A stretch of 64,000 nt of DNA from Pachysolen tannophilus NRRL Y-2460 (lineage: Eukaryota > Ascomycota > Pichiomycetes > Alaninales > Pachysolenaceae), in NCBI GenBank assembly GCA_001661245.1, contig KV454012.1, positions 124,001 through 188,000 on the forward strand, given 5' to 3'. The position numbers and the translations under genes were made by a program. Shown one piece after another: positions 21,564-32,383 of the stretch (position 1 is its first letter; each line of letters starts with the position of its first letter). The notes beneath the pieces are model-generated. The model was not told the origin of the DNA. It saw nothing but the letters and a program-made list of their open reading frames with translations, and did no database searches.

Positions 21564-21609
<46 letters not shown>

Positions 21610-21621
21610 AAAAAATAAGCC
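20487..21621. promoter_or_regulatory. Divergent intergenic region, COQ9 and RGA
   Basis: 1.13 kb, extremely T/A-rich. It contains a 15-bp-spaced direct repeat TGTGACACA-GG (20670-20680 and 20685-20696), an MCB-like ACGCGT at 20925-20930, several A/T homopolymers and a T39 run ending 17 bp before the RGA start. Short ORFs here are low-complexity and not credible. Confidence 0.5.
21566..21604 (+). repeat. Poly(T)39 tract upstream of RGA
   Basis: 39 consecutive T ending 17 bp before the ATG. Probably nucleosome-excluding and length-polymorphic. Its assembled length is unreliable. Confidence 0.9.
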
Positions 21622-24600
21622 ATGATGGTCCAAAAGATTGGGAATATTGGCCATAACAATGGTACTAGTGTTCATAATTCAACTAAGGAAAATCATAAAA
21701 ATCATATAGATTATCCGTCTCCTCATTCTACAATTAACGAGTTGGATTCTAACGGCGGTGGGATGGATCTGCGATCAACCGCCGATGGGGCCGATGGAGA
21801 TGATGAGAATGAAGAAGAAGAAGACGATGAAGATGATGATGATGATGATGACGATGACGATGATGATGAGATCGAATCCAGTCTTTGTAAGAAATGCGAT
21901 TTACCTATAAGTGAAGGACACGCGTATGAATTGGGTGGTACGTGTTGATAATATTATATTATTATTCTTTTTTTTTACATTATAAAATGAATACAAAAGT
22001 TATTCATATATATGTATAATAATAATACTAACTGTATTTTTTTTTTTTTTTCTTTAGACGACCATTGGCATACTTATTGTTTTAAATGTTCAAAATGTGA
22101 TAAATTATTAGGTGTTCAAAGTAATTTTTTAGTATTAGGTACGGGATCTTTGGTTTGTAGTGATTGCTCTTATTCATGTAAAAATTGTGGGAAAAAAATT
22201 GATGATTTGGCTATATTAACAGGAGATCAAGCTTATTGTTCTTCATGCTTTTGTTGTCGTTCATGTAAAAAAAGAATTGAAGATTTAAGATATGCAAGAA
22301 CTTCAAAAGGTTTATTTTGTATGCCATGTCATGAAAGATTATTAGAAAAAAAGAAAAGACATGAATTGAAAAAACAAAAATTAAAAGAATTAAACGAAAG
22401 CAAAGAAAAATTTTTACCTTCTTCAAATACAACAACAACAACAACAACAATTCAAGCATCAACTTCAGCTTCTACATCAGCTTCTGCATCTGCATCAGCT
22501 TCAGCATCCACTTCTGCAGCTGCTTCAAATTTTCATGGAAGTAATAGAAGTTCATTGTTAAATACTGAAAAAATCTTACCAGATATACCTAAAAATATTT
22601 ATAACATCACAAGTGTATCATCAGATGATAGCTTTAGCGCAAGCAGCAAAAGTAATCGTATTCCAACACCTCCTTTAACTCAAGATAATGAAGAAATTAC
22701 AGAAAATCAGCGGCATAATCAACAAAAATTACAAATTCCATTAAATAATAATGATGATGAAGAAATAATATTAGATATACCAATGAGATCTCCAAAGAGA
22801 AATCCTGCAACTTTAAGCCCACTGATAAATATACAAAAATCAACAGAAATGAATTTGGATAATCGCGTTATTACTACTGATAAAAATAATAACCAAAAAA
22901 ATAATTTAAATAAAGGTTTAGGTTTATCTATTCAAGGTGATGGACCTTTAGGTAGACAATCAATAATAACAAGTTCTTCCACACATTTCTATGATGATAA
23001 CGAGAATCTGTTGGATCGTGCTAAAAAAGATGAATCAAAAGATAATGAACATGATGATGATAATAATAATAATAATGATAATAACAATAATAATAATAAT
23101 AATAATGAACAACAACGTAATGATACCACAATACTAAATGCACCAAAAGTTTTAAGAAAATCACAACTTTCAAGACAACAAAATTATCATACGGTCCTGA
23201 AAAATGAAGATCACAGAAAGCTGACAATCGTGGATGATATAGATTCTCCTTCAAGAACCTTGACTGATCAGAGCACATTAACATTAAATTTTGCTCTGTT
23301 ATTGAATGAAGATAAAAAACCAAGATCACCTCCACCTACTGCTCCTACCCCACCAATTCCTACATCTGATACTGCATCTAATTCCACTGCTGGCGTTTCC
23401 TTTAGATCGCCGTTCCCTCCTTCACAACAAGAATTTGCTAACGAAAATAGTGGACGCGATGATAGTTTTTTTCAAGCTCAATTACCAAATAATAATGATA
23501 AAAATAATAATAATAATAATAATAATAACATAGTTGGAATCAAAACTCCAAATCTTTATGCAGACAAACAATATCGTGAAGATAGTTTTAACTATGATGA
23601 CCATAATCAAGATGTTAATACAGGGAATGATCAACAACATCTGTTAACTTCTTCAAATAGCGAAAATGGATTCAAGAACTCACTTACCCCTAATAAACAA
23701 CATAGAATGTTCAAATTTGGAAGTGGCTCAACACTGAATTCTTCCCCAATTTTGAAATCTTCTGCTTCTTCTGTATCAAGGTCGATGTCTATAAAATCTC
23801 CAAAGAGATTTTTCCATCGTCACAAAAGAAGTATCAGTGGCTCATTAGATTTGAATAGTAGCAAGTCACCAAATCTAATGGAAGGAGATAGTATAAATGA
23901 AGTTCCAGATGATAATACAATCACAGATGGTACTCAAAGATTTTCAAATCCCGGATCTCCTCCTTCATCTGTGGCAGTTTTCAGAACCCCTCCATTGCCT
24001 TCAAATACAATCTTCTCGTCTTCTGGCTCGGGTAAGCATGTCAGAAGTATTTCCGAGACCTCAGATTTTGATGGCTTGAATATAAATGCTAGAGCAGAAT
24101 TAGAATTAAGGGTCTTAAAAGTTGAAATTTATCATTTAAGTAATACCAAGAGTCAATTAAATTCTGAAATCACAAATTTGAATACGGTAAAATCAAGGTT
24201 AACCGAAGATGTGAACTCATTGAAACTGCAAATGGAAAATTTACAGAAACAGATTAAATCTGAACAAGAAACATTATCGTCTATACAATCCAGCAACTAT
24301 GGGAAATCTACTCCTTCTTCGTCATCGTCAAATTCAGCAGAACGAATGAGCTCTACTGCTATTTCCTCGCTGCCAAGTTCAGCGGCTACGGGAGTTACCG
24401 TTGACTCACCATCAACAGGTTATATTTCACAAGTAGATGAAATTGTGAATGCCTCTAGACCAAAACAAAAAGCAAGATTTTGGAGAAAGGCTAAAATTGG
24501 AAAGGCTAAACTTGATTCTCCAGTAATAATAAGTTCACCATCAAATTACTCGATCTCTAATCCTAGTGGTTATGGAAATTATAATGCTACTACTACTAAT

Positions 24601-25488
24601 GCTACTACTAATGCTACTACTACTACTACTGCTAATAATAATAATAGTAATAATAATAGTAATGGGGGTAATAGTGGAAATAATGCTAATACTTCAAATG
24701 GAAATGGAACTTACGTCACGAATTTGGAAGATACAGAGATGTTGCTGACACCACCAAATAGTGGCAGCAATAATAAAAATTTATCTTTTATGATCAAGTC
24801 AAGAAGTTCTAATTTATTGGCTCTTAGAAATATGGATCAAGGTGCTAACACTAATAATAACAGAAGCTTAGATCCTAAATCACTTTTTGGAGTTTCACTA
24901 GAAATAAGATCAGAATATGAAAAAAGGGAAATTCCGTTCATAATATCCAGGTGTTTAGAAGAGGTAGAATCAAAAGGTTTGGAGACAGAAGGTATTTATA
25001 GAGTAAGTGGTGGGCTGTTGTTAATTGAGAAATTGGAAAACTCATTCAAGGATATGACACCTGAGATTAGAGAGCAACAATTGATAAATTTACAAAAATT
25101 GATGGATGAAGATATTCATGCAGTCACCAGTGTCTTAAAGCGCTATTTAAGAAAATTGCCAAATCCAATAATAACCTACGAGTTGTATTCGTCTTTCATT
25201 GGGATCAATGCATTAAGTAGTTTGAGTGAAAAGTTGAGCTCACTATCAACTCTTATGAGCAAATTACCAAAGATTCATTTTGACATTTTTCAAATGTTAA
25301 TAAAGCATTTCTTGTTGGTTGTTTCCAACAGCAGTTCCAACAAAATGACCTTTAAGAATATGGCTGTTGTCTTTGGACCAACATTAATTAGAGATATCAA
25401 CCCTGAAAGGGAAATAATTGATATGGGAGCTAGAACGATGACTTTAGAGTTGATCTTAATGCATTACAAAGAAGTTTTTGATGATTAA
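21622..25488 (+). CDS. RGA2: LIM-domain Rho GTPase-activating protein, Rga1/Rga2 (two exons)
   Basis: Exons 21622-21937 and 22058-25488, 1248 aa. Exon 1 ends in CKKCDLPISEGHAYELG and exon 2 continues DHWHTYCFKCSKC, so splicing restores the first LIM finger. The second LIM (CKNCGKKIDDLAIL to FCMPC) follows. A long disordered Ser/Asn-rich region is next, then a coiled coil near residues 790-840. The C-terminal RhoGAP domain (about 1050-1240) has the arginine finger in EGIYRVSGG (Arg about 1086). Rga proteins inactivate Cdc42 and set polarity and septin sites. An acidic Glu/Asp run lies in exon 1. In-frame CTG codons at 23734, 24370, 24745 and 25015 fit Ser better than Leu. Confidence 0.93.
21938..22057 (+). 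other. Intron of RGA gene
   Basis: 120 nt. The 5' splice site is GTACGT, an unusual variant. Branch point TACTAAC at 22026-22032, then a poly(T) tract and TTTAG. Supported by the reconstituted LIM domain. Confidence 0.88.
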
Positions 25489-25518
25489 GAGTTCTTTTTA
25501 TTTTCCTTTTCTTTCACT

Positions 25519-25559
<41 letters not shown>

Positions 25560-25846
25560 TACTGATCATTTCGCCATCGATTTATTTTATTAAATAGCTT
25601 TCAATTTGTTTTTAATTTTTCTTTTTTTTTTTGCGTTTTTGCTGTGTCATATAGGTAACATAGAAAGGTGTATTTTAACTGTTTGCTTTTTTATTAAAAT
25701 CAGGTGTAATAAATAATGTTTTATCAAATAATAATAAGTCTGTCAGTATATTCTCTTTTTGTTGGAAATTCCTTTACCTTACAAAGTTCAAAAATGTGTT
25801 AAGATAAAACTACTCTGATTTTTTTATTTTCTTCATCTATATATCT
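25489..25846. other. Convergent intergenic region with poly(T)36
   Basis: 358 bp between RGA and NUP84 3' ends, including 36 T at 25521-25556. No gene seen. Confidence 0.5.
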
Positions 25847-28417
25847 TTAATCATAAATACCATTTTCAGAATTATCGAAAATTTCGGCATTGAATTTACC
25901 AAACATTTTCAAAAACGATTTCAACCTATTGGTTTTCGAGAATAAATCATAAATTTTGAAATCATCGCTACTCATTATTTCAACCAATTCAATAACGTTT
26001 ATCTTAATCAATTCAAGATTTTGTTCTTGTGAATTTTTCTCACCAGAACTAACAATATCAAAGTACTTTGTAATAAAATAAGGAATGTATAAAAGTCTTA
26101 AACGATTTAATACCTGCAAATCTGCTTGGGGAATTGATGATGATGAAGACAACTCAAACAACCAAGATTTAATGAAATCTTTGAAAGAAACAGATAAATT
26201 GTTTAATGATTTAATCGAATCCATTGTAGAAAAGTTTTTTTGGTCAGTTGATGTGTATGATCTTAAAAGTTTAAAATTTTTTATCAAAATTTCGTATTGA
26301 AAAAGTTCTTGTATATTTTCAGCCGAAATTAAGTCTTTGTCCATGTCATAAACACCTTTTTTATTCTGATAATCTAATAATAAATCTTCGTCGAACTTGT
26401 ATTTATTAACTAGTTTAACTAAGTGAATTCTTCCCCAAAATTTCATTAAAGAAAAAATCTTCCCTTTAAGCAACAATTTTCTAGCTAGTACTAAAATTGA
26501 TGATAAACATTCTTTATGCATATTGGCCTCAAGAAGCCAGTGGAGAGAATCAAAAATATTTTGATCTATTTCTGTATAGGAATTTTCATCGTCACTAATC
26601 AAAATATTTTCATTAGTTGTACAATCGTAATATTCTTTATTATCTTCAAATGCTTTTTGGACAGTTCTCTTTAAAATATCTTCTAAGGGTAACTTTAATA
26701 ATCTCATTGCCTCGAGTTGTTTCAACCTGTCTTGCCTCTCAAAAGTCAACTGACATAATATGAAAGCATAATTTTCAACTATTTGTTTCTCATATGGAAT
26801 AAACGATAAATAAATAGGTATCAAAGTGTATTGATTGAGCAAAGATAACCTATTAACATAATATTTAATTAATTTGATCAAGTTTTCGTTATCAACAATA
26901 CTGTCGTCCAATATTTTCATGAATATAGTGAAATGTACTAGTATTCTCAATAAATATGATTCTATTATCAAATTTTCCGAGTCCACTTCTGTTACTGTAG
27001 CATCATTTCTATAATTGTTATTTAAAGTGAATAAATCATCAAATAAACGAACTGAATTTTCAAGTAATGATTCAATTTTATTTTTCAAAATTGAACCTAT
27101 TAGCATTCTAATTGAATTTTTTGACTGCAGTACAATCTTATTATTTGAATTCTTTGATAAATTATCTAAAATATCACTAATTGATTCGAATGAAATTTCA
27201 GGTATTGGCATATTCAAAATATCTTCATCTACTTCATCACCTAAAACGTATATTACTTTTTTCTCCAACCTATCTAGATATAGAGCTTGTAAACATATCA
27301 ACAATTTTCTTTCCCATGATATGTCCAAATCATTGGAAGCCTCATAATTACCAGATAAAAACCCATAAATTCCTCTTTCATATTTATCTAAATTTTTATT
27401 TTGAGATAAACTGAAAACAGTTCTTCTCCAAAGTAATGAATTTTTTATACCAAAAGGTGTAGATGGATGTAAATTTTCTGAACTATTATCAATTCCTCCT
27501 TCTAGTACAAAATCGATATCAATTTCTGGGTCTACATAATCTTGTATCCCTGATAGTATTAATAAGAGAGTCCAATTGTTGGTATGTTTACAAAGCTTAA
27601 TAATTTTTTCGATTTTATTTTCCAATAATAATTTGAAAACTAATTTATGAAATTTATAATCATCAATCAGATCTTTTTGATTAATTTTTTTAAGTCTTTT
27701 CGAATTTCTTAAATTATTTCTTAAAGGGGCATCTATATCTAAGTTTGAAACCAAATCTGGTTTATTTGTACTCGATTGCAAGTCAACTCTTGTGTGTAAC
27801 CATTTTGAGCTCAGTAAACCATATTTGGTAACTCTTACTGCTCCATCACCATTAGAGATGGGGTCATCAGTAGAGCTAGTTATTTTTTCAAGTTCAATTT
27901 CCATTTCAATTTCATCTTCAACATCTTCGTCATCTTCGTCTAAACCAAAATTATCCACTAACCAGTTCTTAATTATAGTTATTTCTTGCAAAAGATTGTC
28001 TTTTACAACAATATGCTCTTTCAAAACAAATTCTGAATGACAACTTCTAGTTGACTTAACCTTATCAAGATACTTTAAATTTGAATCTTCATCAATGTCA
28101 GAATAATCTTGAGAATATCTAAATCCAACAAGCGCTTCAACCAAACTCCAAAATTTGACCTCTAAACAACCGCTTTCAGATTTTATCTTATCGGGCCTAC
28201 TCAATTTTTTCAAATTATCCAGATCCTCCAAATCCTCCCTACTTACAATATCTTTTGCTGATATAATTTTAAAAGAGGAAATCATTTCAAATGGGTCCAT
28301 CAGTTCAGGATCTAACTTAAATTTTTTCAAACATTTCGCAAATTCATCAAGAACAACCAAATTCTCAACATTATCCCTTCTAATTTTCTTCAATTCAGAA
28401 ACATCAACCGTCGACAT
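25847..28417 (-). CDS. NUP84: Nucleoporin Nup84 (Nup107 homologue)
   Basis: 856 aa from the ATG at 28417 (MSTVDVSELKKIRR). All-helical Nup84/Nup107 family protein. Recognisable blocks are KYGLLSSKWLHTRVDLQ, NNWTLLLILSGIQDYVDPEID, the conserved LLWRRTVFSLSQNKNLDKYE with GIYGFLSG near residue 340-370, and WLLEANMHKECLSSILVLAR in the C-terminal part. It would form the stalk of the Y-shaped Nup84 complex in the nuclear pore scaffold. Somewhat longer than the S. cerevisiae protein (726 aa), partly through an acidic insert near residue 165. A CACTACC heptamer lies about 180 bp upstream. Confidence 0.88.
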   Translation of the reverse strand: MSTVDVSELKKIRRDNVENLVVLDEFAKCLKKFKLDPELMDPFEMISSFKIISAKDIVSREDLEDLDNLKKLSRPDKIKSESGCLEVKFWSLVEALVGFRYSQDYSDIDEDSNLKYLDKVKSTRSCHSEFVLKEHIVVKDNLLQEITIIKNWLVDNFGLDEDDEDVEDEIEMEIELEKITSSTDDPISNGDGAVRVTKYGLLSSKWLHTRVDLQSSTNKPDLVSNLDIDAPLRNNLRNSKRLKKINQKDLIDDYKFHKLVFKLLLENKIEKIIKLCKHTNNWTLLLILSGIQDYVDPEIDIDFVLEGGIDNSSENLHPSTPFGIKNSLLWRRTVFSLSQNKNLDKYERGIYGFLSGNYEASNDLDISWERKLLICLQALYLDRLEKKVIYVLGDEVDEDILNMPIPEISFESISDILDNLSKNSNNKIVLQSKNSIRMLIGSILKNKIESLLENSVRLFDDLFTLNNNYRNDATVTEVDSENLIIESYLLRILVHFTIFMKILDDSIVDNENLIKLIKYYVNRLSLLNQYTLIPIYLSFIPYEKQIVENYAFILCQLTFERQDRLKQLEAMRLLKLPLEDILKRTVQKAFEDNKEYYDCTTNENILISDDENSYTEIDQNIFDSLHWLLEANMHKECLSSILVLARKLLLKGKIFSLMKFWGRIHLVKLVNKYKFDEDLLLDYQNKKGVYDMDKDLISAENIQELFQYEILIKNFKLLRSYTSTDQKNFSTMDSIKSLNNLSVSFKDFIKSWLFELSSSSSIPQADLQVLNRLRLLYIPYFITKYFDIVSSGEKNSQEQNLELIKINVIELVEIMSSDDFKIYDLFSKTNRLKSFLKMFGKFNAEIFDNSENGIYD

Positions 28418-28823
28418 CTTCAACCCTTTATACAGCACAACTCAAACTGAATTGCACAAAGATATCACCAACTAATATTAATATTAATATTAATATTAAT
28501 ATTATTATTGTATCAAGATTTTAAAACTTGTTTTGTTTCTTTGAAAAGTAAACAATTTTTTCTCTTTTTAACCTTCAATTGTTTTGAGCTGTTACACACT
28601 ACCAAAATTTTCTCTCCATTTTTTGAAGAATTTTTAGATGGATGAAATGGATGAAAAGCTACAACGATTAGAGGTTAGATGAGGACTGATTTTTATTTGA
28701 TTTTCCTATAAATAGTCGAATTAAGAGATGAGGGAGTTGAAGCTTTTTTTTAATGGAGAAAAAAAGAAAGAAATTGGGAGTTATTTTTTGATTGAAATTA
28801 ATTAAGTTTTAAAGGTATTCATT
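28418..28823. promoter_or_regulatory. NUP84 upstream region
   Basis: 406 bp. It contains a (TAATAT)n microsatellite at about 28473-28503 and CACTACC at 28597-28603. No gene seen. Confidence 0.45.
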
Positions 28824-29677
28824 TCAAAACCAAGTTTTCAATAATTCTGTGGACTTCAATTCCCACTCGTACAATATGCGTTGGAACTTGTTCATTGATG
28901 CAGGTGACTGTTCAGTATCAGTGGTGTTGTTGTTGTTGTTGTTGTTGAATCTTGCAGCTTTTATCAAGTTTTTCGAAAAAGAGAGCATCACTATATTGAA
29001 ATAAAATCTCAGAACTGAGACACATAGTATAGTAACAAAAGTTAAAAATAGTTCATAAGTAGTTGATGCCGATTCTGAAGAGTTTGTAGAAGTGGTAACC
29101 AGTCTTTTCATATTTGGAATTTGTGCACCATTATCAAACGTATTTTGAATCACTGAAGCACTTGCAGCATCTGCTTCTTCTGCTTTCCCACTAAAATAAA
29201 ACCACGAAAAATAACCACTAAATAAAACTGATAAAACCGTATCAATCGTATAAAGTACCGTCACCAACGACATTCTATGTACATTTACCATTTTGAATCC
29301 ATTGGCATTAGATCTTGGTTCATGTAAAGCTTTAAGACCATAAACGTAAAATGGTAAAATAAATATCGACTGCATATAATAGATCCATTGCATAAAATCA
29401 ATCGGATGCCCAGTGAAAAGCGATAACAACCCATAAAACCCACTAACCTTGTTCAATATGGCAAACCCTAGTATCAATTCAATTCCGATATATAATGGTA
29501 AAAACCCAATAAATTTCTAAACATTTAATAATTTATTTGTTTAGTTAGTCTTTTAAATCTTGATAAAATAAAATACCCACACAATAACAATAACAACAAC
29601 AAAAGAAAAAAAGAAAAAAAAATTTTTTTTTCTTTATATATACTCACTCTTGGTAACACATTACTTAACAACCTCAT
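28824..29677 (-). CDS. KEI1: Kei1, inositol phosphorylceramide synthase regulatory subunit (two exons)
   Basis: Exon 1 is 29648-29677 and exon 2 is 28824-29516, giving 240 aa. The spliced start MRLLSNVLPRKFIGFLPLYI matches yeast Kei1 (LPKSFLGFMPLY). GFAILNKVSGFYGLLSLFTG and HPIDFMQWIYYM are the most conserved part. Four hydrophobic segments are seen; the C-terminus is cytosolic with an Asn run. Kei1 partners Aur1 in the Golgi to make inositol phosphorylceramide, the target of aureobasidin A. The intron removes 131 nt. The gene ends 146 bases after the (TAATAT) region upstream of NUP84's neighbour region and is in the same orientation as NUP84. Confidence 0.9.
29517..29647 (-). other. Intron of KEI1
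   Basis: 131 nt. 5' splice site GTGAGT (non-consensus for yeast), branch-point-like GACTAAC (rc of 29544-29550), 3' splice site TTTAG. Phase 0 joining restores the conserved N-terminus. Confidence 0.8.
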
Positions 29678-29910
29678 AACGTCTTCTATATCAACTGGTC
29701 CAATACACCAATCAATTAAATAAAACTATTATATAATACAATCTATATCGTTCTATAACTTTTACAACAAATATTTTTGTTCTTAAAAAGAAAATGAAAA
29801 TCGTAAATAAAAAAGAAAAAAAAAAACTCTTTCCAAAAAGAGAAAAATGTTTCCTTATTTGGAATGCTCCTAAAAGCACTAAAAAAGCAGTAAAAAACGC
29901 TGAAAAATTC

Positions 29911-30291
29911 CTAATCTGGAAATCGGTCTAGTTCATCTAAAGAGTTTGGTAAGATTCTATTTGAAGGTGAATTGTTCAGTTTCCTTGATTTCATGACTTT
30001 GTCAGCATTATTGGAGCCAAATTTTCTGATAAGCTTCTTGTAGAAGAGCCCGCATGCGTTGCAGATTGAGCCTTCTCCGTAGGGACCTTTCCTCCATTCT
30101 GGTGTTTCTCTGGCGCTGCATTGCTTGCATACAGATTCTTTTGCTAATTTTCTTGAGATTCTTTTTTTCCTTTCTTTAAAGACTTTTTGCTTTTTTTCAA
30201 TTACAGGTATATTATTGTTGTTGGGTTTTTCGTTGTTCAGTTTTGATTTTCCCAGAAGTTTAGAAAAATTTGAACGAGCCACAAGAGACAT
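29911..30291 (-). CDS. GATA zinc-finger part of a frame-split transcription factor
   Basis: 126 aa in its own frame. It contains one GATA finger, Cys-x2-Cys-x18-Cys-x2-Cys, in CKQCSARETPEWRKGPYG and SICNACGLFYKKLIRKFG, close to the fungal Gat3/Gat4/Brg1 group. A basic stretch (KERKKRISRKL) precedes it. The frame stays open upstream of the ATG through GQVSSKKSQKKPT to an A10 run on the coding strand (30337-30346), where it meets the end of the upstream 464-aa ORF in another frame. I infer that both belong to one gene; see the findings. On its own it would still encode a small DNA-binding protein from the ATG at 30291. Confidence 0.75.
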   Translation of the reverse strand: MSLVARSNFSKLLGKSKLNNEKPNNNNIPVIEKKQKVFKERKKRISRKLAKESVCKQCSARETPEWRKGPYGEGSICNACGLFYKKLIRKFGSNNADKVMKSRKLNNSPSNRILPNSLDELDRFPD

Positions 30292-31631
30292 TGTAGGTTT
30301 TTTTTGGCTTTTTTTACTAGAAACTTGACCAATAAGTTTTTTTTTTGCGTTTCTTCTTCTTCTTCTTTTTTTCCAGTATTCTGTCCATCATTGGAACTTA
30401 CAAATCCGTCATCAGATGCAGAAGTGGAAGCATGATAAATAATTTCTCGTTCATTGTCAGTACTGGAAATATCAACAGTTCCATCAGAATCATCAAAGAC
30501 ATCATTTGTCTCAAGTTCTTGAACTTCATCTGTAAATGCTTGTGGAAACCAACTTTCAAGGGAAACTTGAATTTCTTGCAAGCTATTGATTGTCAATTGA
30601 ATTTTATCTTTTTCGGAATTTTTTAAAAAAAATTTTGTTGAATCTTGTGATTGAATATCTAATGGCAAAACCCCAGTAATATTTTTCAATTTTTGTAATA
30701 ATTGATCTTTTTCCAAATTTAAAAACATACTATTTCTACCATTATCTTTTTCAAATTCTTTTAAAAATTCATTATCAATGAAATTTTGAATTTTTCCAGT
30801 AATATGTTTTAACCGTTCAACTTCAATAAGAAAATTTTGTTGAATCATCGATAACTCATCGTTACTTCCAAGTTTTTCAAAAAATTTCTCATCATTTCCA
30901 ACAAGTGAAACATAAGAAGCAAAATGATTTAATGGATTAACTGTTGGTGTCGGGGTTTTAACTAATTGAAAATTACCATTGCCAAATGTGCTTGGTTTTA
31001 ATTTTGGTCTAAGTTTTTCATTAATAATACCACCACCTTTATCCTGATCATTTCCAATTTCTTTGAAAACAGGAATACCAAATTGTTTTCCCTCTTTATT
31101 AAGAAAATCTTGGAAAGATGGATGAAATTTATAACCATTACTATTCTGACAAATGGTTGCATCTGAACTAAAAGAATCTCTATTTTGTGATTCAAAATCT
31201 TTATTTTGAAAAAATTGGAAACTAGTTGATTGTGATGGTACTTCACGTTCAAATGAAGTTTCAAAAGTAATTTTAGGTAAGAAAACTTTTTTTTCAAAAG
31301 GCTTCCCATTATGATATTTAGAAAAATCATAACCACTGCTGCATAAATCAATAGTTTTAACATTTTCCAAATGAACTTTATTAACTTCTTCATATTGTAA
31401 CTTAGGAAGTAAAGTCAGATCTTTTCTAGAAATAGAAAATTTTTTAATTGCATCTTTTGGATCAATTTTCAGTGGTTCAAACACATTACCATCTTTGCAA
31501 GGAGAAGTACCAATTATAGGAATATGAAATGTAGGCATGGTTCTTGGACTTTGATGGCTTCCAGGTATAGCATTTTCTTGGAAAACCTGATAATGATTTT
31601 CTGATTGTGTTTCCACAGTTGTTTTCAACAT
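30237..31631 (-). CDS. N-terminal part of the frame-split GATA factor
   Basis: 464 aa from the ATG at 31631. It has no recognised fold: a Phe/Lys/Asp-rich N-terminal half, a helical segment near residues 265-370 (NFLIEVERLKHITGKIQNF and SLQEIQVSLESWFPQAF), then an acidic Ser/Thr stretch with EEEEE. The last about 30 residues, after TQKK, look out of frame: they overlap the start of the GATA ORF and lose the composition of the rest. Shifting frame at the A10 run (30337-30346) continues directly into the GATA-finger ORF. The likely product is a regulator of about 590 aa with a C-terminal GATA finger, as in Brg1/Gat2-like proteins. Confidence 0.7.
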   Translation of the reverse strand: MLKTTVETQSENHYQVFQENAIPGSHQSPRTMPTFHIPIIGTSPCKDGNVFEPLKIDPKDAIKKFSISRKDLTLLPKLQYEEVNKVHLENVKTIDLCSSGYDFSKYHNGKPFEKKVFLPKITFETSFEREVPSQSTSFQFFQNKDFESQNRDSFSSDATICQNSNGYKFHPSFQDFLNKEGKQFGIPVFKEIGNDQDKGGGIINEKLRPKLKPSTFGNGNFQLVKTPTPTVNPLNHFASYVSLVGNDEKFFEKLGSNDELSMIQQNFLIEVERLKHITGKIQNFIDNEFLKEFEKDNGRNSMFLNLEKDQLLQKLKNITGVLPLDIQSQDSTKFFLKNSEKDKIQLTINSLQEIQVSLESWFPQAFTDEVQELETNDVFDDSDGTVDISSTDNEREIIYHASTSASDDGFVSSNDGQNTGKKEEEEETQKKNLLVKFLVKKAKKNLQCLLWLVQIFLNFWENQN

Positions 31632-32058
31632 TTTAATTGCTGATTAACAAAATTTTCTTCAAAATTAATAAAAAAAAAAAAAAAAAAAACCTACATTCAT
31701 TTGCTTATTCTTTATATAACTTTTATCACAGACTATAAAAACATATCAATAGATTAAGAAAAAATTGTTTATTCTGTATATTATGTAGATCGAATCTAGA
31801 TTTGCAGAGTATATATGATATCTATGATAGAAAGGGGAATTTTTACGTTTAGATTAAGGAAGTTCCAAGAAATATTAGCTTAACACTAAACTCAAAAAAA
31901 CCGGATCGCATTCGTCTCCCCCTTTCCCCCCAATTCTCTTCTCCAGTCTCCAGCATTAACAAAGATAACAAGAAAAGATCAAATATCATTCAATTTTAAA
32001 ATCTTCATCTCTACCTTGAACTCACCACTAAACTCAATTAACAGAAATAATCTGTTGA

Positions 32059-32092
32059 GATTAACCCCCTTTATGTAGCTTTGGGGGTAATC
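32059..32092. other. Perfect-stem hairpin at the left edge of the GC-rich island
   Basis: GATTAACCCCC and GGGGGTAATC pair over 10 bp with one bulged A around a 13-nt loop. This is strong for an AT-rich intergenic region. Function unknown. Confidence 0.6.
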
Positions 32093-32199
32093 GCGAATTG
32101 GTCTTTATTTTATTGGCGAAAGGGGGAACTGAAGGGCTGTTTGACGCAGTCTGGCGGGGGCGGCCACCGGGTCCGCCCCAGTTCAAACAAGTTTTTTTT

Positions 32200-32383
32200 A
32201 AAAAAAAAAAAAAAACAAACGGGTCCGCCCGCCCGCCTAAATACAAGGCCCAAGACCGCCCCAAGACTGCCCTAGCTCACCCAAAGCTAGCTCAATGCTC
32301 GCCCAAACCCGCCTAAATTTAAACCAAAGAAAAAAAAACCTGGTATCTTGGAATTCAAAATATGAATTTGATCATATAATCGA
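32200..32383 (+). repeat. 184-bp direct repeat, left copy (before gap)
   Basis: Identical over its full length to 32814-32997, including the A16 run. It ends exactly at the first N. Confidence 0.95.

Larger units (their letters stand above)
32053..32383. repeat. GC-rich island of unknown origin
   Basis: About 330 bp whose composition is unlike all neighbours: C/G-rich, two hairpins (32059-32092 and 32151-32181), a direct repeat GGGTCCGCCC (about 32169 and 32221) around T8-A16, and many CCGCC/CCCGCC blocks. No credible ORF. It abuts the assembly gap, and its right half (from 32200) is repeated identically after the gap. It could be a small non-autonomous element, an RNA gene or a foreign segment; I cannot place it. 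Confidence 0.5.

Noticed and set aside
32041-32383. Solo LTR or SINE reading of the GC-rich island (starts TGTTG near 32053; ATAATC near both ends)
   Set aside because: No matching CA end at the expected place, no convincing target duplication, no tRNA-like A/B boxes, and the right side is at an assembly break. Left as unknown.
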